A DNA stretch of 40,920 nucleotides from Eggerthella sp. CAG:298 (lineage in GTDB: Bacteria > Actinomycetota > Coriobacteriia > Coriobacteriales > Eggerthellaceae). A program made the position numbers and the translations under genes. Where the stretch lies: assembly GCA_000435675.1 (NCBI GenBank), contig FR895140.1, forward strand, positions 1 to 40,920. The letters run 5' to 3'. Within the stretch, counting starts at the first letter, position 1. Each line of letters begins with the position of its first letter. This document shows positions 24,349 through 33,322 of this stretch, piece after piece. The notes beneath the pieces were generated by a model. That model did not search any database and was not told the DNA's origin. It saw only the letters and a list, made by a program, of their open reading frames with translations.

Positions 24349-26013
24349 GTGGTGACAGAGAACACGTTTCTGCGGCATTTTCTTACGGCACGAGCTGATG
24401 TTGATCCCGAAGACCAGTTTGGCCTCAGTCGCAGTGTGCGCGTGAAACGCGTCCACGAGATCGTTCATATTCTGCGCAAGCATAATTTCTTACAAGGGTT
24501 CACCCCCGAAGAATTGCGTGCGCTCTTCGAAGATCTTGGTCCGAGCTTCATCAAAGTTGGGCAAACCCTCTCGACGCGTTCCGAGATCTTGCCTCATGCC
24601 TATTGCAAGGCGCTCTCTCAGCTTCAACAGGAATGCGAACCCATGCCGTTCGAGACGGTGCTCATTGCGCTCGATGCGATCTATGGGATCGACCGGGAGA
24701 AGATATTCGCCTCGATCGATCCGCATCCGCTCGGCAGCGCATCGCTGGCGCAAGTTCATCGTGCAACGCTCACTACGGGCGAAGAGGTTGCCATTAAGGT
24801 GCAGCGTCCTGGCGTGCGCGCTACCATGGCGCAGGATATCGATGTGATGCGCAGCCTTGCCCGTCGCCTTTCGCATTATATGAAGGATGCCCAGATGGTC
24901 GATCTGCGCGATGTGGTCGAGGAGCTGTGGGTCACCTTCCTCGAAGAGACCGACTTTTTGAATGAAGCGCGCAACCTCGATGAATTCAATCGGCTCAATG
25001 CTGACATCGTCTATGTGCGTGCACCGAAGCCCTACATGCAATACTGTCGCGAAGAGGTGCTCGTCATGGAGTATATTGACGGCATCTCTATCCGCAATAC
25101 GAATAAGCTTCTTGAACAGGGCTACGATCTTGATGAGATCGGCGACAAGATGCTCGAGAATTATGCTAAGCAGATATTGCAAGACGGCTTCTTCCATGCC
25201 GATCCGCATCCAGGCAATATCGTTATCTATGGCGGACAGATCGTGTATCTTGACCTAGGGTTGATGGGGCGTTTGAGCACGCGTGATCGTTTGGGCTTCG
25301 AAAAGGCCGTCGAAGCGGTGGGCTTGCGTAGTGCAAGCGCTCTCATGGATGCGCTCATGTCGTTTTCGATCGCGCGTGATCTTGCTGCGATCGATCAGCC
25401 ACATCTGCTTGCGGAGCTCGATGTCATCTTGGACCGGTATGGCACCGCCGAAGTTGAGAGCATCGATATCGGTCAGTTCTTGGGCGATATCTTGAATGTA
25501 ACGCGTCAAACGAAGGTAACGTTGCCTTCGTCGGTGACCATGGTTTCGCGCGGTCTGGTGACCATGGAGGGAACGCTGCTCGAATATGTGGGTTCGTTCA
25601 ACATGGTTGACATCATCAACAAGCACATCAAGCGCACAAAAGAAACGTCCGACGACCTCAAGGACACCGTTAAAGAATTGCTCGTTGCGGTGAATGGTGC
25701 GAGTCGCGGAGCGCTGCGCGCTGCAGAATACGCAGGCGATACCATGCAGCTGCTCTCGCGTGGTCAACTGAAGGTGAACATGGAGATGCTCGGTTCGGCT
25801 GAGCCCATGATGAAGATATCACGCATCTTGAATCGCTTGACCATCGGCTTGATCATCGCTGGTCTTTTGATCAGTGCGGCATTGCTCACGTTCGCGATCG
25901 ACGAATCCCATATCTTCGGCATGCCCATCCTCGCGTTTATCGAATTCGTGATTGCGATCATCCTTTCGCTTTGGATCGCCATCGACATCTACCGCAGAAA
26001 CCGCAACCGTTAA
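24349..26013 (+). CDS. AarF/UbiB (ABC1) protein kinase-like membrane protein
   Basis: 554-aa member of the UbiB/COQ8 atypical kinase family, linked to isoprenoid quinone biosynthesis or lipid handling. Visible motifs: KVGQ (69-72), the Ala-rich loop LGSASLAQVHRA (128-139), the ATP-binding lysine in VAIKVQRP (147-154), HADPHPGN catalytic loop (283-290) and the DFG-like DLGLMG (302-307). Two hydrophobic helices at the C-terminus (about 505-525 and 533-550) anchor it. Start is GTG 24349 (a second GTG follows at 24352) after AGAAGGGGG. Other quinone genes are absent from the window. Its stop codon overlaps a palindromic hairpin repeat. Confidence 0.92.
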   Translation: MVTENTFLRHFLTARADVDPEDQFGLSRSVRVKRVHEIVHILRKHNFLQGFTPEELRALFEDLGPSFIKVGQTLSTRSEILPHAYCKALSQLQQECEPMPFETVLIALDAIYGIDREKIFASIDPHPLGSASLAQVHRATLTTGEEVAIKVQRPGVRATMAQDIDVMRSLARRLSHYMKDAQMVDLRDVVEELWVTFLEETDFLNEARNLDEFNRLNADIVYVRAPKPYMQYCREEVLVMEYIDGISIRNTNKLLEQGYDLDEIGDKMLENYAKQILQDGFFHADPHPGNIVIYGGQIVYLDLGLMGRLSTRDRLGFEKAVEAVGLRSASALMDALMSFSIARDLAAIDQPHLLAELDVILDRYGTAEVESIDIGQFLGDILNVTRQTKVTLPSSVTMVSRGLVTMEGTLLEYVGSFNMVDIINKHIKRTKETSDDLKDTVKELLVAVNGASRGALRAAEYAGDTMQLLSRGQLKVNMEMLGSAEPMMKISRILNRLTIGLIIAGLLISAALLTFAIDESHIFGMPILAFIEFVIAIILSLWIAIDIYRRNRNR

Positions 26014-26039
26014 GGTGGCGACCGGGTAGTTTGTCACCT
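26013..26039 (+). repeat. ACCGGGTA palindromic hairpin repeat, copy 2
   Basis: AGGTGGC (26013-26019), loop GACCGGGTAGTTT, GTCACCT (26033-26039). The stem reads AGGTG/CACCT where copies 1 and 3 read AGATG/CATCT, so the change is paired on both arms. It begins within the stop codon of the UbiB-like gene. Confidence 0.75.
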
Positions 26040-26044
26040 AACAA

Positions 26045-26074
26045 GAAGGCCGACTGCAAATGCAGCCGGCCTTC
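26045..26074. terminator. Bidirectional rho-independent terminator between ubiB-like gene and serC
   Basis: GAAGGCCG (26045-26052) pairs with CGGCCTTC (26067-26074), extended by CTGCA/TGCAG after one mismatch. On the minus strand it is followed by TTGTT and terminates serC; it may also serve the plus strand. Confidence 0.85.
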
Positions 26075-26098
26075 GTTCGTATCTAAGCAACTTGATGC

Positions 26099-27181
<1,083 letters not shown>

Positions 27182-27204
27182 AGTTACTCCCTTTTCATAT
27201 ACCG

Positions 27205-27233
27205 AATAAACAAAGGCGAGCAGGATGCCCGCC
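27205..27233 (-). terminator. Terminator-like hairpin upstream of serC
   Basis: Minus strand: GGCGGGC (27233-27227), loop ATCCT, GCTCGCC (27221-27215), one G-T pair, then TTTGTTTATT. It lies 69 bp after the upstream gene's stop and only 33 bp before the serC start. It either ends the upstream operon or acts as an attenuator in a serC leader. Confidence 0.7.
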
Positions 27234-27301
27234 TGGTTTTCGTGATTAGAGCATGATACGTCAAACTGTGCCACTTTGCTTAGATAAAGCGCTAAGTTTC
27301 G

Positions 27302-28162
27302 TTAGGCGGGTGCCATATTCCTGACCTCGGTGATATTTTTCCAAAATCGCTTGGGCATGAACTGCCGACGAAGCTCAGGATGGTAGCGAGCTTCGATGTT
27401 GAGCGTGTGGTAGAAGCGCTTCCAGGCTTCCTGCATTTTGAGCTCATTTGCGGTTGGTGCGGGTGGCGTGAACGAATCGGTCTTGATAAGGTGCCAATCG
27501 CTTCCTTCGTACACGCCTGCGATATGGTGGTTCTCATCGTAGATGATGAAAGGTTGCGCATTGAAGCGATCCGCGAACCAATCCATGATGAGCGGCACGA
27601 CCGAGGCTTTAGGGTTGCAGCGCGCACACCAAAGGCCCCCTTCAAGCTCTTCGAACCTCAAGAACTCAAGGATATGATGGCGCTCATTCTGCACGAAGCG
27701 TTCAAGCTTCAGAACAGGCTCGACCACGGGATCGAGAACAGCAGGCACTGCCGAGCCTTTCAGTAAAGCAGGTTCGCATCCAGCACCCGTGAATCTCTGC
27801 TGAACACTGCGCTCTCCTTTTTTGTTCTGTTGGAAGAAATGAGCGTTTTGCGGATCCATGCAGTAACGGATGAAGCGATAGACCGAGATTCCCGTGTGGG
27901 GATCATCGGCAAGAGCGGCAGTCTTGATGATGTTCGCAACGTTATACCCCGCGCGCTTGCTCGCACCCTTTTGAACGCGAAGGGCAAGTGAGAAATCGGT
28001 CTCGATCTGGCGTGTGGTTTGCCCGATGCGCGGTTGATAGTGCTCGCTAGGGCAGATATCGAGCGGGTGCTCTTTGTTCGCATAGGTCAAGAACACGGCA
28101 GTGAAGAGGCCCTCGACGCTGCCATCGTAGAGGTATGCGATGTTATCGGGTGCGGGATCCAT
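27302..28162 (-). CDS. TIGR03915-family probable DNA metabolism protein
   Basis: 286 aa. It begins MDPAPDNIAYLYDGSVEGLFTAVF, the 'LYDGSFEGLLTAIF' start typical of TIGR03915/DUF4130, and contains HHILEFLRFEELEGGLWCARCNPKASVVPLIMDWFADRF in the conserved C-terminal half. This family is nearly always adjacent to the TIGR03916 radical-SAM protein, as here (14 bp downstream of it), and the two are thought to act together in DNA modification or repair. The biochemical activity is not known. The start has only a weak AAAGG. It is co-transcribed from the LexA-box promoter upstream of the partner. Confidence 0.9.
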   Translation of the reverse strand: MDPAPDNIAYLYDGSVEGLFTAVFLTYANKEHPLDICPSEHYQPRIGQTTRQIETDFSLALRVQKGASKRAGYNVANIIKTAALADDPHTGISVYRFIRYCMDPQNAHFFQQNKKGERSVQQRFTGAGCEPALLKGSAVPAVLDPVVEPVLKLERFVQNERHHILEFLRFEELEGGLWCARCNPKASVVPLIMDWFADRFNAQPFIIYDENHHIAGVYEGSDWHLIKTDSFTPPAPTANELKMQEAWKRFYHTLNIEARYHPELRRQFMPKRFWKNITEVRNMAPA

Positions 28163-28176
28163 GGCACGGCCTTTTG

Positions 28177-29643
28177 CTACGAGGCAGCATCGAGCGCACG
28201 CCAGCCCAGATCGTGCCCAGGGGAATGAGACTGATCTGCTGCACGAAGCGCTTTCTGACCGCTAACCAGCGCGTTTTGCTCGCATGATGTTGGGTGTCCT
28301 GCAAGTTTTTGGGTGGGTGCCATATCGAAGAGGCTCATCTGCCCAGTGGCAACCTTTGCAGCACGTCTTCCGTGGCGGCCGCCGTCGATCGGCGCGGCAA
28401 GTTGAGCGCGCAACGATTGCCGCTCGAACGGAATGGTGCCGCCCTGGTACTTCCCCTGACACGTGATGAAGAAACGAGCGCGTTTGAAGGCGATACCGAG
28501 CTTGCGCAATTCATCTTCGCGCAACACATGGGTCTTGCGCGCATTCATGATGAGCTTCGCCCCTCGAACGCCGATGCCGGGAATGCGCAAAAGGCTTGCG
28601 TAAGGTGCCTTGTTCACCTCAACGGGGAAGAAATCGAGATGGTTGAGCGCCCAATTCGCTTTGGGGTCGACCTCCAAGTCGAGGAAGGGCGCTTCTTCAT
28701 TGATGATCTCGTTCACATCGAAACGATAGAACCGCATGAGCCAATCGGCTTGATACAGACGGTGTTCGCGATTGAGCGCAACGCCATCTCCTGCGGGAAG
28801 GCGTTTGTCGTTGTTCACAGGCAGGTACGCGCTGAAGAATACGCGCTTGAGCGAGAACTTCTGATAGAGCGCTGAAGAGAGATTGAGGATCTGGTAATCG
28901 CTTTCGGGGGTGGCGCCGATGATCATTTGCGTTGATTGACCAGCGGGAACGAAACTCCGCTCCTTATCGACGGGTCGTGCGAGCGATCGATCGCGTTTGC
29001 TCAAATAGACCGTATTCTTTTCGGCAAGAGCGCGGACGTCGCGGGCTTCTTCGATGCCGTTCTTGATGAAGCGCATGGGATGGAGGATATCGTGCTTGCT
29101 CTTATCTGGTGCGAGCAACTGCAGGCTTTTCTGCGAAGGAAGCTCAAGATTGACGCTCATGCGGTCGGCAAGCCTTCCGAGTCGATCGAGCAATTCAGGC
29201 GAAGTGCCGGGAATGGCCTTCGCATGGATGTAGCCGCGGAAGCCGTATTCCTCGCGCAAGATGCTCAGTGCTTCGATCATGAGTTCGGTAGTGAAATCGG
29301 GGCTCCGGACAACGCCTGAACTTAAGAATAGCCCTTCGATGTAGTTACGACGATAGAAGCTGATGGTAAGGTCCGCTAATTCGCGCGGTTTGAAGGTGGT
29401 GCGGGTGCCTTCGTTGCTGATGCGATTGACGCAGTAGGCACAGTTATAGATGCACGCATTGCTGAGCAGGACCTTCAGCAGCGTGATGCAGCGGCCATCG
29501 GCCGTGAAGCTGTGGCAGATCCCGGCAGCAGACGTGTTGCCGAGCTTTCCCTTCTGCCCAACGCGCCCTACGCCCGATGAGGTGCAGGCAACATCGTATT
29601 TTGCAGCATCTGCAAGAAGTTCGAGTTTATCCGTGATATCCAT
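28177..29643 (-). CDS. TIGR03916-family radical-SAM putative DNA modification/repair protein
   Basis: 488 aa. The radical-SAM cluster motif is Cys64-x3-Cys68-x2-Cys71 (NACIYNCAYC). The family block GKLGNTSAAGICHSFTADGRC precedes it. A helix-hairpin-helix DNA-binding motif follows near residue 360 (LLRIPGIGVRGAKLI). The last ~80 residues are Arg/Gln-rich and poorly structured. ATG 29643 is chosen because the predicted promoter (-10 at 29672-29677) puts the transcript start near 29665; ATG 29673 would fall inside the -10. First gene of a two-gene operon with TIGR03915. The LexA operator within its promoter indicates SOS induction. Confidence 0.92.
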   Translation of the reverse strand: MDITDKLELLADAAKYDVACTSSGVGRVGQKGKLGNTSAAGICHSFTADGRCITLLKVLLSNACIYNCAYCVNRISNEGTRTTFKPRELADLTISFYRRNYIEGLFLSSGVVRSPDFTTELMIEALSILREEYGFRGYIHAKAIPGTSPELLDRLGRLADRMSVNLELPSQKSLQLLAPDKSKHDILHPMRFIKNGIEEARDVRALAEKNTVYLSKRDRSLARPVDKERSFVPAGQSTQMIIGATPESDYQILNLSSALYQKFSLKRVFFSAYLPVNNDKRLPAGDGVALNREHRLYQADWLMRFYRFDVNEIINEEAPFLDLEVDPKANWALNHLDFFPVEVNKAPYASLLRIPGIGVRGAKLIMNARKTHVLREDELRKLGIAFKRARFFITCQGKYQGGTIPFERQSLRAQLAAPIDGGRHGRRAAKVATGQMSLFDMAPTQKLAGHPTSCEQNALVSGQKALRAADQSHSPGHDLGWRALDAAS

Positions 29644-29671
29644 CGTACACCTGTTCGATTTGCTTTGTTCC

Positions 29672-29700
29672 ATCCTATACGAACAAATGTTTGTAGTCAA
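29672..29700 (-). promoter_or_regulatory. Promoter of the TIGR03916/03915 operon
   Basis: Minus strand: -35 TTGACT (29700-29695), 17-bp spacer, -10 TAGGAT (29677-29672). The LexA box occupies the spacer. The leader before ATG 29643 would be about 22 nt. Confidence 0.75.
29680..29693. promoter_or_regulatory. LexA/DinR box (SOS operator)
   Basis: CGAACAAATGTTTG matches all 14 positions of the Gram-positive LexA (DinR) consensus CGAACRNRYGTTYG. It lies between the -35 and -10 of the radical-SAM operon, where bound LexA would block transcription. Confidence 0.85.
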
Positions 29701-29814
29701 GGCAAGTGAACAGGCATTAAGCGATTTGGTAACAAAACCACGAGAGAAGATGCCTGCCTGAAAAGCCCGATTTGACCTGTGGTAGAGTTGAGGAGCTGAT
29801 CATGCATGAGAATG

Positions 29815-29823
29815 AGGAGGTGG
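29815..29823 (+). promoter_or_regulatory. Ribosome-binding site that fixes the CmpB-like start
   Basis: AGGAGGTGG, six bases before ATG 29829. It decides against the upstream in-frame ATG at 29802. Confidence 0.75.
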
Positions 29824-29828
29824 TCTTG

Positions 29829-31022
29829 ATGCGCTTCAAAGATATATGGGGGAAGATCGAGATCCCTACCAACCAAGACGATTTTCCTCATCAAGGGTTT
29901 TCGCCCAAGGTCATCAAGGCATTCGGCGTAATAAGCATCATCTGCGCGCTGGCCTCGCTGTGCTTGATCGGCGTATTCGCAGCTCATGCAGTGGGCGATA
30001 TCAACCACCATGAAAGACCCGAGAGTATGCTCCTGGCGATCGGCATCGTCCTGCTCGCCATCACCGCTATCGTTCTCTTCGTTGCCATGGGCGTGCGATT
30101 CATCAAGAACAACACGCTCAATGGGGAACGCTTCGCTATCACCACCATTGCGCTCATCTTAGGCGCGTTCCTTGCGATGATGATGCTCTACGGCTTGAGC
30201 CTGTTCCATATTGTTTACGTGGTCGAACTGGTCTTCCTGGCGGTCGTTACGGTGTATATGGATCCCGAACTGGCCGAAGAGCGCTATCTCTCAAAAGAAG
30301 CGCGCACGATGGATCCGCAAAAGCGTGCTCAGTTTGAGAAGAAGGTCGATAGCCGAAAGCCTTTGAAGGGCTATATCACGCTGAATTTCTTCAACTTGTT
30401 CTGGATATTCGTGGTGTGCAGCATCCTGGGGCTAGCGATCGAAACCGTGTTTCATCTTGCCATTTATCATGCCTACCAAGATCGCGCAGGACTGCTTTAC
30501 GGACCATTCTCGCCGATCTACGGCTTCGGTGGTTTGTTCATGACCGTTGCGCTTAACCGGTTCCACGATAAGCCGATCCCGGTGATCTTTTTGATCTCAG
30601 CGCTGATCGGGGGTGCGTTCGAGTTCACGGTCAGCTGGATCATGCAAAGTGCATTCGGAATTGTGGCCTGGGATTATTCGGGAACATTCCTTTCTATCGA
30701 TGGTCGCACGAACTTCATGTTCATGTGCTTCTGGGGCATACTCGGTGTGATGTGGGTGAAGTTCTTGTTGCCGATCTTGCTTTGGATGATCAACAAGATT
30801 CCGTGGAAGCTGCGCTATGCGCTTACCGTTGTGTGCTTCGTATTCATGGTGGTGGATGTGGTGCTCACCGTGCAGACAATCGATTGCTGGTACTTGCGCG
30901 AAGCGGGGCACGCGCCGAACACCCCGCTCGAAGAGTTCTTCAACAAGCACTACGACAACGCCTACATGGAGCATCGCTTCCAAACCATGTCGATGGATCC
31001 TTCGCAATCCAGTCGTGTCTAA
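29829..31022 (+). CDS. Putative ABC-transporter-type integral membrane protein (CmpB/PF06541 family)
   Basis: 397 aa, polytopic. There are about four hydrophobic segments in the N-terminal half (about 30-165), a charged cytoplasmic loop (about 165-205, DPELAEERYL...KKVDSRK), then the CmpB-like C-terminal domain with four to five helices. The diagnostic stretch is LGLAIETVFHLA...RAGLLYGPFSPIYGFGG, followed by FEFTVSWIMQSAFGIVAWDYSG and RTNFMFMCFWGILG. No ATPase gene is adjacent and the substrate is unknown. It ends 2 bases before a palindromic hairpin shared with the convergent azoreductase gene. Confidence 0.88.
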   Translation: MRFKDIWGKIEIPTNQDDFPHQGFSPKVIKAFGVISIICALASLCLIGVFAAHAVGDINHHERPESMLLAIGIVLLAITAIVLFVAMGVRFIKNNTLNGERFAITTIALILGAFLAMMMLYGLSLFHIVYVVELVFLAVVTVYMDPELAEERYLSKEARTMDPQKRAQFEKKVDSRKPLKGYITLNFFNLFWIFVVCSILGLAIETVFHLAIYHAYQDRAGLLYGPFSPIYGFGGLFMTVALNRFHDKPIPVIFLISALIGGAFEFTVSWIMQSAFGIVAWDYSGTFLSIDGRTNFMFMCFWGILGVMWVKFLLPILLWMINKIPWKLRYALTVVCFVFMVVDVVLTVQTIDCWYLREAGHAPNTPLEEFFNKHYDNAYMEHRFQTMSMDPSQSSRV

Positions 31023-31024
31023 AG

Positions 31025-31055
31025 AGATGACGAACGACCGGGTAGTTTGTCATCT
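31025..31055 (+). repeat. ACCGGGTA palindromic hairpin repeat, copy 3
   Basis: AGATGACGAAC (31025-31035), loop GACCGGGTA, GTTTGTCATCT (31045-31055); 11-bp stem with one G-T wobble. It fills almost the entire 37-bp gap between two convergent genes and is the only terminator candidate there. Confidence 0.78.
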
Positions 31056-31059
31056 AAAC

Positions 31060-31635
31060 TTACAGCGTGGGAAGCGTTTCTTTGAGGTCGCGCACGCGAG
31101 TGAACGCGTCGTTCATGATCGCATCGACATCTTGTCCGATCACATCGAGCAATTCGGCAGAGATGAAGTGCGTCTCAGGGATGCCGAACATGTGCGCGAT
31201 GCCCTGAAGATATTCGAACCCGTAGTTCGCGAACGAGCAAGGACCACCTGACGTGGTGATATACACAAGGCGCTTCGCTTTGCAGAGTCCTTCGGGTCTT
31301 CCTTCTTCGGTGTAGTGGAACACGATGCCATTGACGGTCACGTGTTCGATATAGATCTTCAGGACGGCGGGAAACGAAAGGTCCCAATAAGGCGCACCGA
31401 TAACGATCTCGTCTGCGGCAGCGAACTGTTTCGCGAGATCGAACATAGAATCGCCCCAGTCGGCTTTCTCTATGAGCGCCATTCGTTCCTCAACCATCTT
31501 CCAATCGAAGGGCACAAGGTTGCGCTCGAAGAGGCGCACCTCTTCAACGGCGGGATTGCCTTCAAGATAGGCGCGGCAAAGAGAGAGCGTGCGCGATTCT
31601 TCACGCGCGCAGGCATTGACGAAAAGGGTGGTCAT
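31060..31635 (-). CDS. Flavodoxin-fold NAD(P)H oxidoreductase (azoreductase-like)
   Basis: 191 aa. It has a flavodoxin-like fold with the AzoR-type pattern: TTLFVNACAREESRT (FMN phosphate loop), IVIGAPYWDLSFPAVLKIYIEHV (about 80-102) and ITTSGGPCSFANYGFEYLQ (about 127-145). These are FMN-dependent NAD(P)H:quinone or azo-dye reductases. ATG 31635 follows AAAGGAACC; the frame remains open to 31731 but overlaps the neighbour. It is 76 bp downstream of the ClC gene on the same strand. Confidence 0.9.
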   Translation of the reverse strand: MTTLFVNACAREESRTLSLCRAYLEGNPAVEEVRLFERNLVPFDWKMVEERMALIEKADWGDSMFDLAKQFAAADEIVIGAPYWDLSFPAVLKIYIEHVTVNGIVFHYTEEGRPEGLCKAKRLVYITTSGGPCSFANYGFEYLQGIAHMFGIPETHFISAELLDVIGQDVDAIMNDAFTRVRDLKETLPTL

Positions 31636-31711
31636 AAGGGGTTCCTTTCTTGCTGAGTTCCTTGAACTAGAGATATTCAACAGGCACCATTTTAGGGCAA
31701 GCTGCAAACGA

Positions 31712-33136
31712 TCATGAATGAGACGCTGCATCGTTAGGCGGTTTGCTGGTGGGATCGCTCGCTTGCGCGTTGCTTTGCGCTTCTTTGCGTGCGGCCTGCT
31801 CTTTTTCGGTAGCGAACTCGTTCGCCTGTTCCTCTAGCTTCGTCAGAGCTGAATCGACATCAGACGCGTTTTCGATGAACTGCTTCGCAAGACGCTGTCT
31901 GCGGCGTGCACTGTGGAGGTTGAGCCTGATGCCCTTTCCGTAGTAGCCGGAATCGTGGCTTGCTCCGTAGGCGAAGATGAGACTCACCGCTAAGAACGGA
32001 ATGATTTCGACGCCGAACACCTCAAAGCCAAGGAAGAAGGCTGCGATAGGGCAACGCGTCATGCCGGCGAAGAACGTCATGACCCCGATAGCGGTCGCGA
32101 ATGCGGGATCGACATTGATGAGCTGCCCGAGCGAGCACCCGAGCAAACCGCCGATAACGAGGGTAGGCATGATCTCGCCGCCCTTGAAGCCCGAGCCGAG
32201 CGCAAGGAACACGAGCCCCGCTTTGATGGCGAAATCCCACGTACCGATCGATCCCGATGCAGCTTGTTTCAGGAGATTCATGCCGCCGCCTTCGAAGCTC
32301 TGCAGGCCAAAAGCCACGACCAGGATCGTGATGCCGATGCCGACAACGAATACCGAAAGGTAAGGGTGGTTCAAACGTTTGCGTTCCCATGCGCGCACCG
32401 CTGCAAGACTTGCGCCGAAGAAGCGTCCCAAGATGCCACCGAGCGTGCCGATGAGCACGACCTGCAGCATAAGATCGGGGGTAACGCCTGGGACGGCAAC
32501 GCGGGGAATGATGTCGCCGATGCCGAACGGGTAGGCGATCGAAGCGGCGATGAACGCCGAAACGAGCAGCGCGATGAAGCGCGCAGGGCTGAAGGTCTTG
32601 AAATGCGTGAGCTCGAAAACGAGGAACACCGCACCAAGCGGCGCGAAGAACAGCGCACTGAAGGTGGCCGACATACCCATGAGCGCAGCATAGCCGTAGA
32701 CGTTGCGGTCCTGCTTGTCCTTGAAGACGTTCTTGAGCTTGAAGGCGCGACTTAGCGTCTCGCCGATCGAGGCGCCCATCTGAAACGCGCTCGATTCCTT
32801 GCCGACAGCACCACCGCCGAGGGTCGAAAGACAGGTGCCCACGAGAATAGCAGGCGCAAGCGTGGGGGAAACGGGTTTGTTCTCGCGCATCTCCATGACC
32901 ATATCGTCGGTCGAGTAGAAGTACGAGAGCTTCATCGCTTTATAGAAAGCAAGGGTCACGATGCCGAGCACGGGGAGCAAGAACACGAGCCACGAGTACT
33001 CTTGGTTCAGGCGATAGGACGTATTGACGCAGATGCACAGCACGATCGAGGTGAAGGCCGAAACCACGCCTACCAGGCAGATGAAGAACACATGGAGCGC
33101 TAGTTGCTTCTTATCTATGTTGGAAAGCCATGACAT
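31712..33136 (-). CDS. ClC-family chloride/anion channel or antiporter
   Basis: 474 aa with about ten to twelve hydrophobic segments. The ClC filter region is GGAVGKESSAFQMG (108-121), in which Glu114 is the gating-glutamate position. GxFxP equivalents lie near GSGFKGGEIMPTLVIGG in the second half. The C-terminal ~70 residues are a charged probable coiled coil ending in a Ser/Asn/Pro-rich tail instead of CBS domains. ATG 33136 has GAGGTC upstream. It is divergent from the cation antiporter, so the pair may balance charge and pH. The transported anion is not deduced. Confidence 0.9.
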   Translation of the reverse strand: MSWLSNIDKKQLALHVFFICLVGVVSAFTSIVLCICVNTSYRLNQEYSWLVFLLPVLGIVTLAFYKAMKLSYFYSTDDMVMEMRENKPVSPTLAPAILVGTCLSTLGGGAVGKESSAFQMGASIGETLSRAFKLKNVFKDKQDRNVYGYAALMGMSATFSALFFAPLGAVFLVFELTHFKTFSPARFIALLVSAFIAASIAYPFGIGDIIPRVAVPGVTPDLMLQVVLIGTLGGILGRFFGASLAAVRAWERKRLNHPYLSVFVVGIGITILVVAFGLQSFEGGGMNLLKQAASGSIGTWDFAIKAGLVFLALGSGFKGGEIMPTLVIGGLLGCSLGQLINVDPAFATAIGVMTFFAGMTRCPIAAFFLGFEVFGVEIIPFLAVSLIFAYGASHDSGYYGKGIRLNLHSARRRQRLAKQFIENASDVDSALTKLEEQANEFATEKEQAARKEAQSNAQASDPTSKPPNDAASHS

Positions 33137-33322
33137 GTGAAGACCTCGTTGAAGGCAGACTGAACGAGCATGATTCAATCGTGACAGTTCTTCTGCATCG
33201 CGTAAACCATGACAACCTCACAACTCGGCATCAATTGCGTTACGGATGATTCTTCACGCCAGCTCGAACCGACATTCCTGACGCGCTCGATTACAATGGA
33301 ATTTCACGAGGGAAGGACGAAG

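Noticed and set aside
24171..24398. 75-codon frame covering the phasin terminator and the start of the UbiB-like gene
   Set aside because: It runs through a strong terminator hairpin and into an established gene in another frame.
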